Source: Punica granatum (lineage: Eukaryota > Streptophyta > Magnoliopsida > Myrtales > Lythraceae). From it: 64,000 bases of DNA. This document shows positions 12,101 to 22,974 of the stretch, one piece after another. The notes beneath the pieces are model-generated. The model was not told the DNA's origin and ran no database searches. It worked only from the letters and a program-made list of their open reading frames with translations. Every line of letters begins with the position of its first letter. Within the stretch, counting starts at the first letter, position 1. The stretch spans positions 16,926,001-16,990,000 of the forward strand of contig NC_045130.1 in NCBI RefSeq assembly GCF_007655135.1, read 5' to 3'. The position numbers were made by a program, and so were the translations under genes.

Positions 12101-13520
12101 GCATTACATGTAAATTCCTCCAAGAATCGAGGGTGATGATTTTCCCCTCTTTCTTAATGTAAATACTTTCATCAAACACCTCCTTTTCGGTTTCCGAGGT
12201 TTATATTACTTTCCAAGGAAATGCATAAAATAGATAATTTTTCTTTGGTTTGGTTTCCTAAGATAGACTTAATTAAATCATTGTCGGTTTGATATATAAA
12301 TTTGGATTCTGGAATCTTTTGTGCCCTCTCAATATATTATCATTTTGTTCATTGGCTTTTGGCATTTCGATGAGACAATCAATAATTTGGATTGCACAAA
12401 AATTAAGATAAAGTCAACTTGATTTTCTCTCTCCCACTATTTTAAGAAATGTATCTCCTTGGGTTAGAACCTACACATGCAAATCTTGATTTCATCATAA
12501 TATGAATTTTGATTGCATAATTTTATGAATTTCTTAACAACGAAAAAGATGCGAGTCTAATATTTCACGAGATAGAAGCCCAACATATCGGTATCTCGTG
12601 ACGAAGCAATCTTGCCCCCTTCATTTTTTTTTATATTAAATATCTTTGGAGTTTTCTTGGTAGGAAAATTATTGCAATAGCAGTGCAAGTGTCTTACCCC
12701 TTTTTCTTCTCTAAATTCTTGACTTTTTCATCCTTAAAAAATGACTAAAAATAAAAGTAGTAGTAATTGGTCTTTTCACTTAGCGATTTTACTTGACCAC
12801 CTTCGTGGTCAACAAAATAGTAAAAAAATTATTTTAATTATATAGAAGAACAAGAAACATTTTTTTTCTGGGGACAGTGTAAAGGAATATGTGTGTACAT
12901 GACATCATGGAAAAGTCTAAAAGGGCCTATATTTTTTTGACCTGTTTCCTAAAGAGTTCAATGGCCATGAAAACGAGACCAAATGTAGTAGTGATATCTT
13001 GGCGATGACAGGTCTGATCGAAACAAATTAATAATACTTAAATCATATAATAAAACACAGATGGACAACAATCATCGAGTGTTTTAAAATATAAATTAAT
13101 ATATTACAAGATGAGATGACAAAGTATACATTTAGAAACTCTTTTTGCCTCACCCCAAGCAAGAAAGTTCGGAAGTACCCGAGAAAGTGACACCTTAAAT
13201 GGAGAGTTAATAGTATCGAAAGACTTGCGATAATTTCCAATTTTGTCAATATAATTTCATTACATGATTGAGAAGCCATTTCACTGATAACAAGTCTCGA
13301 AAATTGAAAAATGTAAATTTTACCCACTAAAATGGCGACCGGAATTTTTCATCCTAATTTTCTAATTTTCTATCATTTTTTCCCCTTTTCGGTTGAAATG
13401 ATTTTTCTTTTCCTTTTCCATAATCTTTTTCGATGACTTCTCTTCCATAATTTAATTTCTTCATCATCATCATCGACAATATATATCGCTTGCCACCTAT
13501 ATTTACCGAATTGCCCTTGC
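12101..13520. other. 3' flank of PLT copy A
   Basis: No gene is seen. 12,590-12,690 matches the flank of PI4K at 2,395-2,490. The whole stretch is repeated in unit B (17,900-19,270) with small indels; for example, about 45 bases present near 13,060-13,110 are missing in B. Confidence 0.6.
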
Positions 13521-16085
13521 CTAACCCTGCCTATTACCATTTGTACCCTCACCCAACTGGACCTCCCCCCTACGGCCGCCGTCAACGTTACCGTTAACCG
13601 CCTTCTTGTCCTCCTCTTGGAGGTCCCTCAGCGACGTCTTCCACCGGAAGAATCGGCCGAAGAGCTTCTCCATCTCCTCCAGCGTCCTCCCCTGCGTCTC
13701 CGGCATCATCGTGTAGAAGAAAGCCCAGGCGGCGGCGGCGATGGCGGCGTAGAGGAAGAAGGCGCCACCGATGGTGATGGCCCTGTTGAGGGAGAGGAAG
13801 GTCATGGTGAGGACGCCGCTGGTGACGCGGTTCACGAGGACCCCGGCGGCGCAGCCCTGGGCCCGGAGGCGGAGCGGGAAGATTTCGGAGCTGTAGACCC
13901 ACGTGATGGGCCCCATCCCGATGGAGAAGAAGGCGACGTAGGACAGGGTGGAGAGGAGGGCGAGGACGATGGCCCACATGAGTTTCGTGGAGCTCTGGTC
14001 GATGATGGTGAGGCAGACGGCGAGGGAGACGAGGGAGCCTATCATCCCGGCGACACTGCTCAGGAGGAGCGGGCGGCGGCCGAGGCGGTCGAGGAGGAAG
14101 GTGGCGATGAGGATGGACGATGTCTTGACGAAGCCGACGCAGATCGTGGCGAGGAGCTTAAGGTCGGAGTTGGTAATGCCAGCCCTGGTGAAGATCTCCG
14201 GGCTGTAGAGGACCACCGCGTCGATCCCCGACGCCTGCTGGAAGAAGTGGATCCCCACGCCGGTGATCAGTATGTGCAGCACCGCCGGAGTCGGGCGGAG
14301 GAACAGCTCCCTCCACACCCCGGACCCCTTGTTCCTCTTTGGTACCTGCACTCCCCAAGCAGGGCCGGCACAAAGATTTCGACTTAAAACACTTTTTTCG
14401 ACTTAAAATGAAAACGTTTAGTTACATGTACCGGGTAAAACTCGACTCGGTGTTTAACAAAAAAAAAACACCAAAATGATTTTGTCTTAGCGTATCTCAC
14501 CTGAACGACATCGTCTTCACACAGCTGGGGGATCCCGGCGGCTTCCTTAATATCGGCGAGGCGCAGCTCGGCTTCCTCCTTGGAGTCAGAGGTCTTGAAG
14601 AGGACCCGCTTTGCATCCCCTAGACGACCCTGCATTACGAGCCAACGAGGAGACTCTGGCATGGCCATGATGCTGAATCCAATCGCCATTGACGGAAGCG
14701 CCCCGATCCCGAGCATGAACCGCCATCCCAGGTGCTGTGGCAGCTTCGAGAAGGCATAGTTCGACACATATCCGAGGAGTATTCCACCGTTGATGAAGAC
14801 CTGAGAGCATTTTCATTCAGTTTCTCAGTTAAGTGTGTTTAGGGACCACGGAAGAACATGCCTTCCTTTTTTTCGGCATGAAACGGGAAAGAACATACAT
14901 ATAAAAAAAGGGTGTGTAGTGCGGCGGTACCCTTATTTATTAACATTTTTATTTCAACTAGGCACACAGTCCCCCCTTTAACCGAAAATGAAAAAATTAA
15001 AGCCGGAGAGAATACCTCTGGGAATGAAGTGAGGAATCCCCTGGCGGAAGCCGGGGAGACCTCAGCGGTGTAGACAGGAGCAATCATGAGGGCGTAACCG
15101 ACGCCGACCCCAGCAACGAAGCGCCCGAACATGAGGAAAGCGTAGTTTGTGGCAAAGCCCATGAGGAGGGCTCCGACAAAGAAGATGGCCCCGGCGAGTA
15201 CAATGGTGTACCTGCGACCGATCCAGTCGGAGGTCCTGCCGGCTGCTGCTGAGCCAACGAGTGAGTAGACGTTTAGAATTCCCATGAGAACCTCTTCCTG
15301 GACATAGGTCATCTTGATATCCTTCCTTATGAAAATCACTGCCCCACTCATGACACCAATATCTGTCCACAACAAAAACACACAAATTTTTATTTTACAA
15401 AAAAAAAAATATGTATGTATAAAATATAGAACGTCGTCAAAATGATTATTATCATGGGGTTATAAATATTTTTCAACTTTATTTTAAATCCCAACACCGA
15501 GGAAAAGGAAAAATAAAATCTCCAATGATTCAATGAAAAGTTGGGCTTAGAATACACTCTTTTGGTTTGTAATTCCACAGTTCATGGAAGAGGAAAGTGA
15601 CGACACCTTTCGTACAACACCCAATCAAAACGCGAGTAGGAAAATCATTGCAGCAAATAATAAGTTTCAAAAGTCGGGGCTAGTTAATGTTTAAGAGAAA
15701 TTTGTCTCAATTAACTGAAAACATCTCTTAATTTAAGTAAGATCTTAAAGATATGATAATTTTCAACTCTTGACATCCTTTCGAGAAAATACACTGTGCT
15801 TTTAATCCGTTTCATTAGGATATACGCCGCAACCGAGGAGAAATGAGGAAATTACTAACGAACTCGGATGTTTATATAGTTGAGAATTAATCAGTGGATA
15901 ACGAGTTTGTGGTTACCATAGCCAAGCAATATGGAAGTCATGGAAGCCAAGATTGCGCAGGCCATGGCGAACTTGTTCCTCTTGGGCTTCTTCGGCGGGT
16001 CGAAGTCCTGGATCGACTTCCCGTAGTTCGCGTTCGACGCTGCCCCATTTCTCCTCTCTGCTTCCTGCAGCTGCTCTGCTGCCAT
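13521..16085 (-). CDS. Polyol/monosaccharide transporter, copy A
   Basis: This is a major facilitator superfamily proton symporter of the plant polyol transporter (PLT/PMT) group, which imports sugar alcohols and monosaccharides across the plasma membrane. Exons are 16,085-15,917, 15,362-15,016, 14,800-14,501 and 14,345-13,521, all GT-AG and in phase, giving 546 aa (family usual about 510-550). The protein starts MAAEQLQEAERRNG and has the PLT-typical KSIQDFD and NKFAMACAILASMTSILLGYDIGVMSGA, the loop motif DWIGRR, PESPRWLV (end of the N-half), DRLGRRPLLL, the WVYSSEIFPLRLRAQG block and PETQGRTLEEMEKLF after helix 12. The start is the first ATG in frame after a (GA)n leader. It is a near twin of copy B (about 17 residue differences by hand count). 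The substrate cannot be read from the sequence. Confidence 0.94.
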
Positions 16086-16112
16086 CTCTCTCAGATTAGC
16101 AAAGCTCTCCAA

Positions 16113-16116
16113 CACA

Positions 16117-16151
<35 letters not shown>
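16113..16151. repeat. (GA)n tract in the PLT copy A leader
   Basis: About 16 GA/TC units lie some 30 bases upstream of the ATG on the transcript side (CT-rich in the mRNA). Copy B has only about 5 units at 21,904-21,914. CT/GA-rich leaders are common at plant 5' UTRs, so a promoter or leader role is possible. Confidence 0.85.
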
Positions 16152-16155
<4 letters not shown>

Positions 16156-17200
16156 TAGAGTCTTATGGATATGTGCGGAAGAAAGCATGTATGATATATA
16201 GACAGAGCCACTGTATGACTGAATGCTAACATCATCTCGGACCGTGAATTTCTCCAAAAATGAATTTTCTTAGTAACATAATTATTTCTACCAGATTTTC
16301 TTCTTTATCTGGTGTTTTGCTTTATCTTCATGTATAACTGTAATCAAATTCCTTTTGGATAAGTTTTTAATCCACATGTATAAATATCTATACATAGCGG
16401 ATATATAGTTATCTTATTGTTTTTCTTTGGTAATTCTATTGCTTTAAATGTATTATATAACTAACATTTTTAGATTTCACTTAAGTTACTTTTTGTAACG
16501 GGTGTAATTAAATTTGGAGAATTTTTATATTACATCAATAACCAACACATATTCATTTATTTTCAATGTAGGACAATATTGCACGAGGAGTACCCATGTG
16601 TGAAAACATTGCATTTCTGTGTTAATCGAGAAGTTTTTGAGTGATCCTACCTTACCACGTAGCGTGAAGAAACACTAATTTAAAGCAATAGGTAGACTTT
16701 GCCATAAATTTCAATTCTCGAACTTCCATATTCCTCTTACAAGTAAATTTCATACTATTTTATTAGGTTAAAAGAATAATAGATATATTTAAACTATAAT
16801 TCCTTGTGTAATAAATCTAACAAATAGGTGATACTCGCCTTGTATATTTTTCATTCGATGTTTAGGTGTCATCCAACAGATTTGATTTTCCTATCCTTGT
16901 TAGCAAATTTAAGATATTTCAATGATAAACCAATTTATAATTGGTGTATAAGATTCAAGAATTCCTTCTTAATTTATAGCGATTTATATTTGTGTTCACC
17001 GTGAAAGCTGTGAAAGCTATTTTATTTGAGTATGAAGATTTGACGCTTTTTATATTTTGACATCGACATGGTTAAAAGAGCAATTGAACCCTATATAAAG
17101 GAGATTTGAAATTTTTGTGTAAAACTCTTTTATCTATTATACAACTATTTGGTATACTTTCTTAAATAATTTTGGGTGATGAAGTAATTTGTGATATAAA
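16152..17200. other. Upstream region of PLT copy A
   Basis: Promoter-side DNA with no ORF of note. It is nearly identical to 21,915-22,974 in unit B. Part of it (16,222-16,500) also matches the upstream DNA of the old pseudogene (7,390-7,800 and 8,948-9,000). Confidence 0.6.
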
Positions 17201-17290
17201 CATGGGTCGTCCGCTTTGACGACACGATAGATTCTCAGGGATCGCATCATAGAATTTTAAGGAATGTTTGTTGTGACCAAATAAGAGTGT

Positions 17291-17445
17291 GTTGAAGCGA
17301 TTCGACGGTTGCTCCCCTTAAATAAGGTTTTCGGTTTGAGTATTGTGAATGAGAAAATTCTTGACTGTGAGAGTTTTATCCGAATTAAATTAAATTAATC
17401 AGGACTCATTGAGCTTTTGAATACAATGGTACGCGCTAAAAAGAA
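17291..17445 (+). mobile_element. SINE-like repeat (variant 2), duplicated copy
   Basis: This is the unit B counterpart of 11,505-11,660, at the same relative place. It was carried by the duplication and is not a new insertion. Confidence 0.5.
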
Positions 17446-17695
17446 TATCTTTTTTGCGACTAAAATGGATGAATAGAGACGAAATTTGATTAAGAAAACA
17501 CAATAGAAATTTTTGAAACAAAGCAAAGTGCCCACTTGCTAATGAATGAACGAACCTGTCAATAGATATGTCATCTTCATCGTCTCCAAACTCCGATGGA
17601 GCTGTCATTCATAACGAGCAGACGCAGCTCCGTCGGTTCTCATATATTTACATCCTCCCTTTGTCTTAATTCTTACATATAAAAGGAAGAGAGTG

Positions 17696-17892
17696 CAATC
17701 AACAAAAGTATTGGTTGAGTGGTAAGCAGCTCACCCCCTAAGGATGAGAATACAAGTTCGAATCCCGAAAAGCGCACTTATTGAGAGGGAAAATAACTTT
17801 TAATACTCGATCTCCCGACTGAATTAGCCAGAACGTATTGGATTTCTGAATACCAAGTTATACGCTCGAAAAAAGAAAAAAGAAAAAAAAGT
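17696..17892 (+). mobile_element. SINE (variant 1), duplicated copy
   Basis: This is the unit B counterpart of 11,909-12,091 and keeps the same 'aagagagtg' target duplication (17,687-17,695 and 17,893-17,901). It has the better promoter boxes: A 'tggttgagtgg' and B 'gttcgaatc', about 35 bases apart as in tRNA genes, with an A-rich tail. Confidence 0.85.
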
Positions 17893-17901
17893 AAGAGAGT
17901 G

Positions 17902-19274
17902 GCATTACATGTAAATTCCTCCGAGAATCGAGGGTTACGATTTTTCCCTCTTTCTTAGTGTAAATACTTTCATCAAACACCCCCTTTTCGGTTTCTGAGG
18001 TTTATATTACTTTCCAAGGAAATGTATAAAATAGATAATTTTTCTTCGGTTTGGTTTCCTAAGATAGACTTAATTAAATCATTTTCGGTTTGATATATAA
18101 ATTTGGATTCTGGAATCTTTTGTGCCCTCTCAATATATTATCATTTTGTTCATTGGCTTTTGGCATTTCGATAAACAATCAATAATTTGGATTGCACAAA
18201 AATTAAGATAATGTCAACTTGATTTTCTCTCTCCCAATATTTTAGGAAATGTATCTCCTTGGGTTAGAATCTACACATGCAAATCTTGATTTCATCATAA
18301 TATGGATTTTGATTGCATAATTTTATGAATTTCTTAACAATGAAAAAGATGCGAGTTTAATATTTCATGAGATAGAAGTCCAACATATCGGTATCTCGTG
18401 ACGAAGCAATCTTGCCCCCTTCATTTTTTTTATAAATTAAATATCTTTGGAGTTTTCTTGGCAGGAAAATTATTGCAATAGCAGTGCAAGTGCCTTACCC
18501 CTTTCTCTTCTCTAAATTCTTTGACTTTTCATCCTACAAAAAATGACTAAAAATAAAAGTAGTAGTAATTGGTCTTTCCACTTAGCGATTTTACTTGACC
18601 ACCTTTAACAAAATATTAAAAAAATATTTTAATTATATAGAAGAACTAGAAACATTTTTTTCTCGGTACTGTGTGAAGGAATATGTAGACATCACATCAT
18701 GGAAAAGTCCAAAAGGGACTGTATTTTTTTGACCACCAATTTCCTAAAGAGTTCAATGGCCATGAAAACGAGACCAAATGTAGTAGTGACATCCTGGCGA
18801 TGACAGGGCTGATCGAAACAAATTAATACAACTTAAATCATACAATAAAACGCAGATGGACTTAGAGAAGATGAGATGACAAACATGTATGTAGAAACTC
18901 TTTTTGCCTCACCCCAAGCAAGAAAGTTCGGAAGTACCCGAGAAAGTGACACCCTAAATGGAGAGTTAATAATATCGAAAGGCTTGCGATAATTTTCAAT
19001 TTTGTCAATATAATTTCATTACATGATTGAGAAGCCATTTCACTGATAACAAGTCTCGGAATTTGAAAAATGTAAATTTTACCCCCTAAAACGGCGAACG
19101 GAATTTTTCATCCTAATTTTCCAATTTTCTATCATTTTTCACCTTTCGGTTGAAATGATTTTTCTTTTCCTTTTCCATAATCTTTTTCGATGACTTCTCT
19201 TCCATAATTTAATTTCTTCATCATCATCGACAATATATATCGCTTGCCACCCATATTTACCGAATTGCCCTTGC
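17902..19274. other. 3' flank of PLT copy B
   Basis: No gene is seen. It is the counterpart of 12,101-13,520 with small deletions. Confidence 0.6.
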
Positions 19275-21869
19275 CTAACCTTGCCTATTGCCATTTGTAC
19301 CCTCACCCAACTGGACCTCCCCTCTACGGCTGCCGTCAACGTTACCATTAACCTCCTTCTTGTCCTCCTCTTGGAGGTCCCTTAGCGACGTCCTCCACCG
19401 GAAGAATCGGCCAAAGAGCTTCTCCATCTCCTCCAGCGTCCTCCCCTGTGTCTCCGGCATCATCGTGTAGAAGAAAGCCCAGGCGGCGGCGGCCATGGCG
19501 GCGTAGAGGAATAAGGCGCCACCGATGGTGATGGCCCTGTTGAGGGAGAGGAAGGTCATGGTGAGGACGCCGCTGGTGACGCGGTTCACGAGGACCCCGG
19601 CGGCGCAGCCTTGGGCTCGGAGGCGGAGCGGGAAGATTTCGGAGCTGTAGACCCACGTGATGGGCCCCATCCCGATGGAGAAGAAGGCGACGTAGGATAG
19701 GGTGGAGAGGAGGGCGAGGACGATGGCCCACATGAGCTTCGTGGAGCTCTGGTCGATCATGGTGAGGCAGACGGCGAGAGAGACGAGGGAGCCTATCATC
19801 CCGGTGACACTGCTCAAAAGGAGCGGGCGGCGGCCGAGGCGATCGAGGAGGAAGGTGGCGATGAGGATGGACGATGTCTTGACGAAGCCGACGCAGATCG
19901 TGGCGAGGAGCTTAAGGTCAGAGTTGGTAATGCCAGCCCTGGTGAAGATCTCCGGGCTGTAGAGGACCACCGCGTCGATCCCCGACGCCTGTTGGAAGAA
20001 GTGGATCCCCACACCGGTGATCAGTATGTGCAGCACCGCCGGAGTCGGGTGGAGGAACAGCTCCCTCCACACCCCGGACCCCTTGTTCCTCTTTGGTACC
20101 TGCACTCCCCAAGCAGGGCCGGCACAAAGATTTCGACTTAAAACACTTTTTTCGACTTAAAATGGAAACGTTTAGTTACATGTACTGGGTAAAACTCGAC
20201 TCGTGTTAGCAAAAATAAACACCAAAATGATTTTGTCTTAGCGTATCTCACCTGAACAACATCGTCTTCACACTGCTGGGGGATGCCGGCGGCTTCCTTA
20301 ATATCGACGAGGCGTAACTCGGCTTCCTCCTTGGAGTCAGAGGTCTTGTGGAGGACCCGCTTTGCATCCCCTAGACGACCCTGCATTACGAGCCAACGAG
20401 GAGACTCTGGCATGGCCATGATGCTGAATCCAATCGCCATTGATGGAAGCACCCCGATTCCGAGCATGAACCGCCATCCCAGGTTTTGTGGCAGCTTCGA
20501 GAAGGCATAGTTCGACACATATCCGAGGAGAATTCCAACGTTGATGAAGACCTGAGAGCATTTTCATTCAGTTTCTCAGTTAAATGTGCTTAGGGACCTC
20601 GGAAGAACATGCCTTCCTTTTTTCGGTAGGAAACGGGAAAGAACATACATAGCAAAACAAAAGTGTAGTGCAATGGTGCACGTTCTCGCCTGGTCAAGTT
20701 CGATATCAGTGAGATTACTTGTTCCATTTTATTAGCTATTAAAATTTGTATTTCAACTAGGCACACGGGCCTCCTTTAACCAAAAATGAAAAAATTAAAG
20801 TCGGAGAGAATACCTCTGGGAATGAAGTGAGGAAGCCCCTAGCGGAAGCTGGGGAGACCTCAGCGGTGTAGACAGGAGCAATCATGAGGGCGTAACCGAC
20901 GCCGACCCCAGCAACGAAGCGCCCGAACATGAGAAAAGCGTAGTTTGTGGCAAAGCCCATGAGGAGGGCTCCGACAAAGAAGATGGCCCCGGCAAGTACA
21001 ATGGTGTACCTGCGGCCAATCCAGTCGGAGGTCCTACCGGCTGCCGCTGAGCCAACGAGTGAGTAGACGTCGAGGATTCCCATGAGAACCTCCTCCTTGA
21101 CATAGGTCATCTTGATATCCTTCCTTATGAAAATCACTGCCCCACTCATGACACCAATATCTGTCCACAAAAACACACAATTTTTATTTTACAAAAAAAA
21201 AATGTATGTATAAATATAGAACGTCGTCAAAATGATTATTATCATGGGGTTATAAATATTTTTCTACTTTATTTTAAATCCCAACACCGAGGAAAAAGAA
21301 AAATAAAATCTCCAATGATTCAATGAAAAATTGGGCTTAACTCTTTTGGTTTGTAATTCCACAGTTCATGGAAGAGGAAAGTGACGACACCTTTCGTACA
21401 ACACCCAATCAAAACGCGAGTAGGAAAATCATTGCAGCAAATAATAAATTTCAAAAGTCGGGGCTAATCAATGTTTAAGAGAAATTTGTCTCAATTAACT
21501 GAAAACATTTCTTAATTTTAGTAAGATCTTAAATATATGATAATTTTCAACTCTTGACATCCTTTCGAGAAAATACACTATGCTTTTAATCCGTTTCATT
21601 AGGATATACGCCGCAACCGAGGAGAAATGAGGAAATTACTAACGAACTCGGATGTTTATATAGTTGAGAATTAATCAGTGGATAACGAGTTTGTGGTTAC
21701 CATAGCCAAGCAATATGGAAGTCATGGAAGCCAAGATTGCGCAGGCCATGGCGAACTTGTTCCTCTTGGGCTTCTTCGGCGGGTCGAAGTCCTGGATCGA
21801 CTTCCCGTAGTTCGCGTTCGACGCTGCCCCATTTCTCCTCTCTGCTTCCTGCAGCTGCTTTGCTGCCAT
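19275..21869 (-). CDS. Polyol/monosaccharide transporter, copy B
   Basis: This is the tandem twin of copy A with the same structure. Exons are 21,869-21,701, 21,160-20,814, 20,551-20,252 and 20,099-19,275; exon lengths are identical to copy A (169, 347, 300 and 825), giving 546 aa. All MFS landmarks are kept: DWIGRR, PESPRWLV, DRLGRRPLLL, WVYSSEIF and PETQGRTLEEME. Differences from A include E4K in MAAEQ/MAAKQ, YVQEE/YVKEE, ILNVYS/ILDVYS, INGG/INVG, PQHLG/PQNLG, RVLFK/RVLHK and DKKAVNG/DKKEVNG. Exon 3 differs most for its length. No disruption is seen, so it is probably a second working transporter. Intron 2 carries about 45 extra bases. Confidence 0.94.
20662..20755. other. Intron 2 indel between PLT copies
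   Basis: Copy B has the stretch 'ggtgcacgttctcgcctggtc..' up to the shared 'atttcaactaggcacac'. Copy A has a shorter, different stretch at 14,930-14,956. No direct repeat marks it as a transposon. Confidence 0.6.
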
Positions 21870-22445
21870 CTCTCTCAGATTAGCAAAGCTCTCCAACACA
21901 GGAAGAGAGAGAGACGGGTGAATCGAGTCTTATGGATATGTGCGGAAGAAAGCATGTATGATATACAGACAGAGCCAATGTATGACTGAATGCTAACATC
22001 ATCTCGAACAGTGAATTTCTCCAAAAATGAATTTTCTTAGTAACATAATTATTTCTACCAGATTTTCTTCTTTGTCTGGTGTTTTGCTTTATCTTCATGT
22101 ATAACTGTAATCAAATTCCTTTTGGATAAGTTTTTAATCCACATGTATCAATACCTATACATAGCGGATATATAGTTATCTTATTGTTTTTCTTTGGTAA
22201 TTCTATTGCTTTAAATGTATTATGACTAACATTTTTAGATTTCACTTAAGTTACTTTTTGTAACGGGTATAATTAAATTTGGAGAATTTTTATATTACAT
22301 CAATAACCAACACATATTCATTTATTTTCAATGTAGGACAATATTGCACGAGCAGTACCCACATGTGAAAACATTGTATCTCTTTGTTAATCAAGAAGTT
22401 CTTGAGTGATCTTACCTTACCACGTAGTGTGAAAAAACACTAATT

Positions 22446-22497
22446 TAAAGCAATCGGTAGACTTTGCCATAGAGAAATAGGTAGACTTTGCCATAAA
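22446..22497. repeat. Short tandem duplication in the PLT copy B upstream region
   Basis: 'ggtagactttgccata' occurs twice about 25 bases apart here and once in unit A (near 16,692). It is therefore a private duplication of unit B. Confidence 0.8.
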
Positions 22498-22974
22498 TTT
22501 CAATTCTCGAACTTCCATATTCCTCTTACAAGTAAATTTCATACTATTTTATTAGGTTAAAAGAATAATAGATATATTTAAACTATAATTCCTTGTGTAA
22601 TAAATCTAAAAAATAGGTGATACTCGCCTTGTATATTTTTCATTCGAGGTTTAGGTGTCATCCAACAGATTTGATTTTCCTATCCTCGTTAACAAATTTA
22701 AGATATTTCAATGATAAACCAATTTATAATTGGTGTATAAGATTAGAATTCCTTCTTAATTTATAGCGATTTATATTTGTGTTCACCGTGAAAGCTATTT
22801 TATTTGAGCATGAAGATTTGACGCTTTTTATATTTTGACATCGGCATGGTTAAAAGAGCAATTGAACTCTCTATAAAGGATATTTGAAATTTTTGTGTAA
22901 AACTCTTTTATCTATTATACAACTATTTGGTATATTTTCTTAAATAATTTTGGGTGATGAAGTAATTTGTGATA

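Larger units (their letters stand above)
11414..17200. repeat. Tandem segmental duplication, unit A (about 5.79 kb)
   Basis: The unit begins at 'catgggtcgtccgctttgac' (11,414), and the same words restart at 17,201 right after its end. It holds variant-2 and variant-1 SINEs, PLT copy A and the PLT upstream region. Compared with unit B it differs by small indels and substitutions, so the duplication is fairly recent. Confidence 0.93.
17201..22974. repeat. Tandem segmental duplication, unit B
   Basis: This is the second copy of the 5.79 kb unit. The right end is read where 'gatgaagtaatttgtgata' (end of unit A near 17,195) recurs at about 22,974 and the sequence then diverges. It contains PLT copy B and both SINE copies. 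Confidence 0.92.

Noticed and set aside
13617..14387. Long + strand ORF (256 codons) opposite PLT copy A exon 4, and similar ones opposite copies B and C
   Set aside because: It is a mirror of a GC-rich exon. The translation is low-complexity (G/E/D-rich), while the minus strand encodes a clear transporter.
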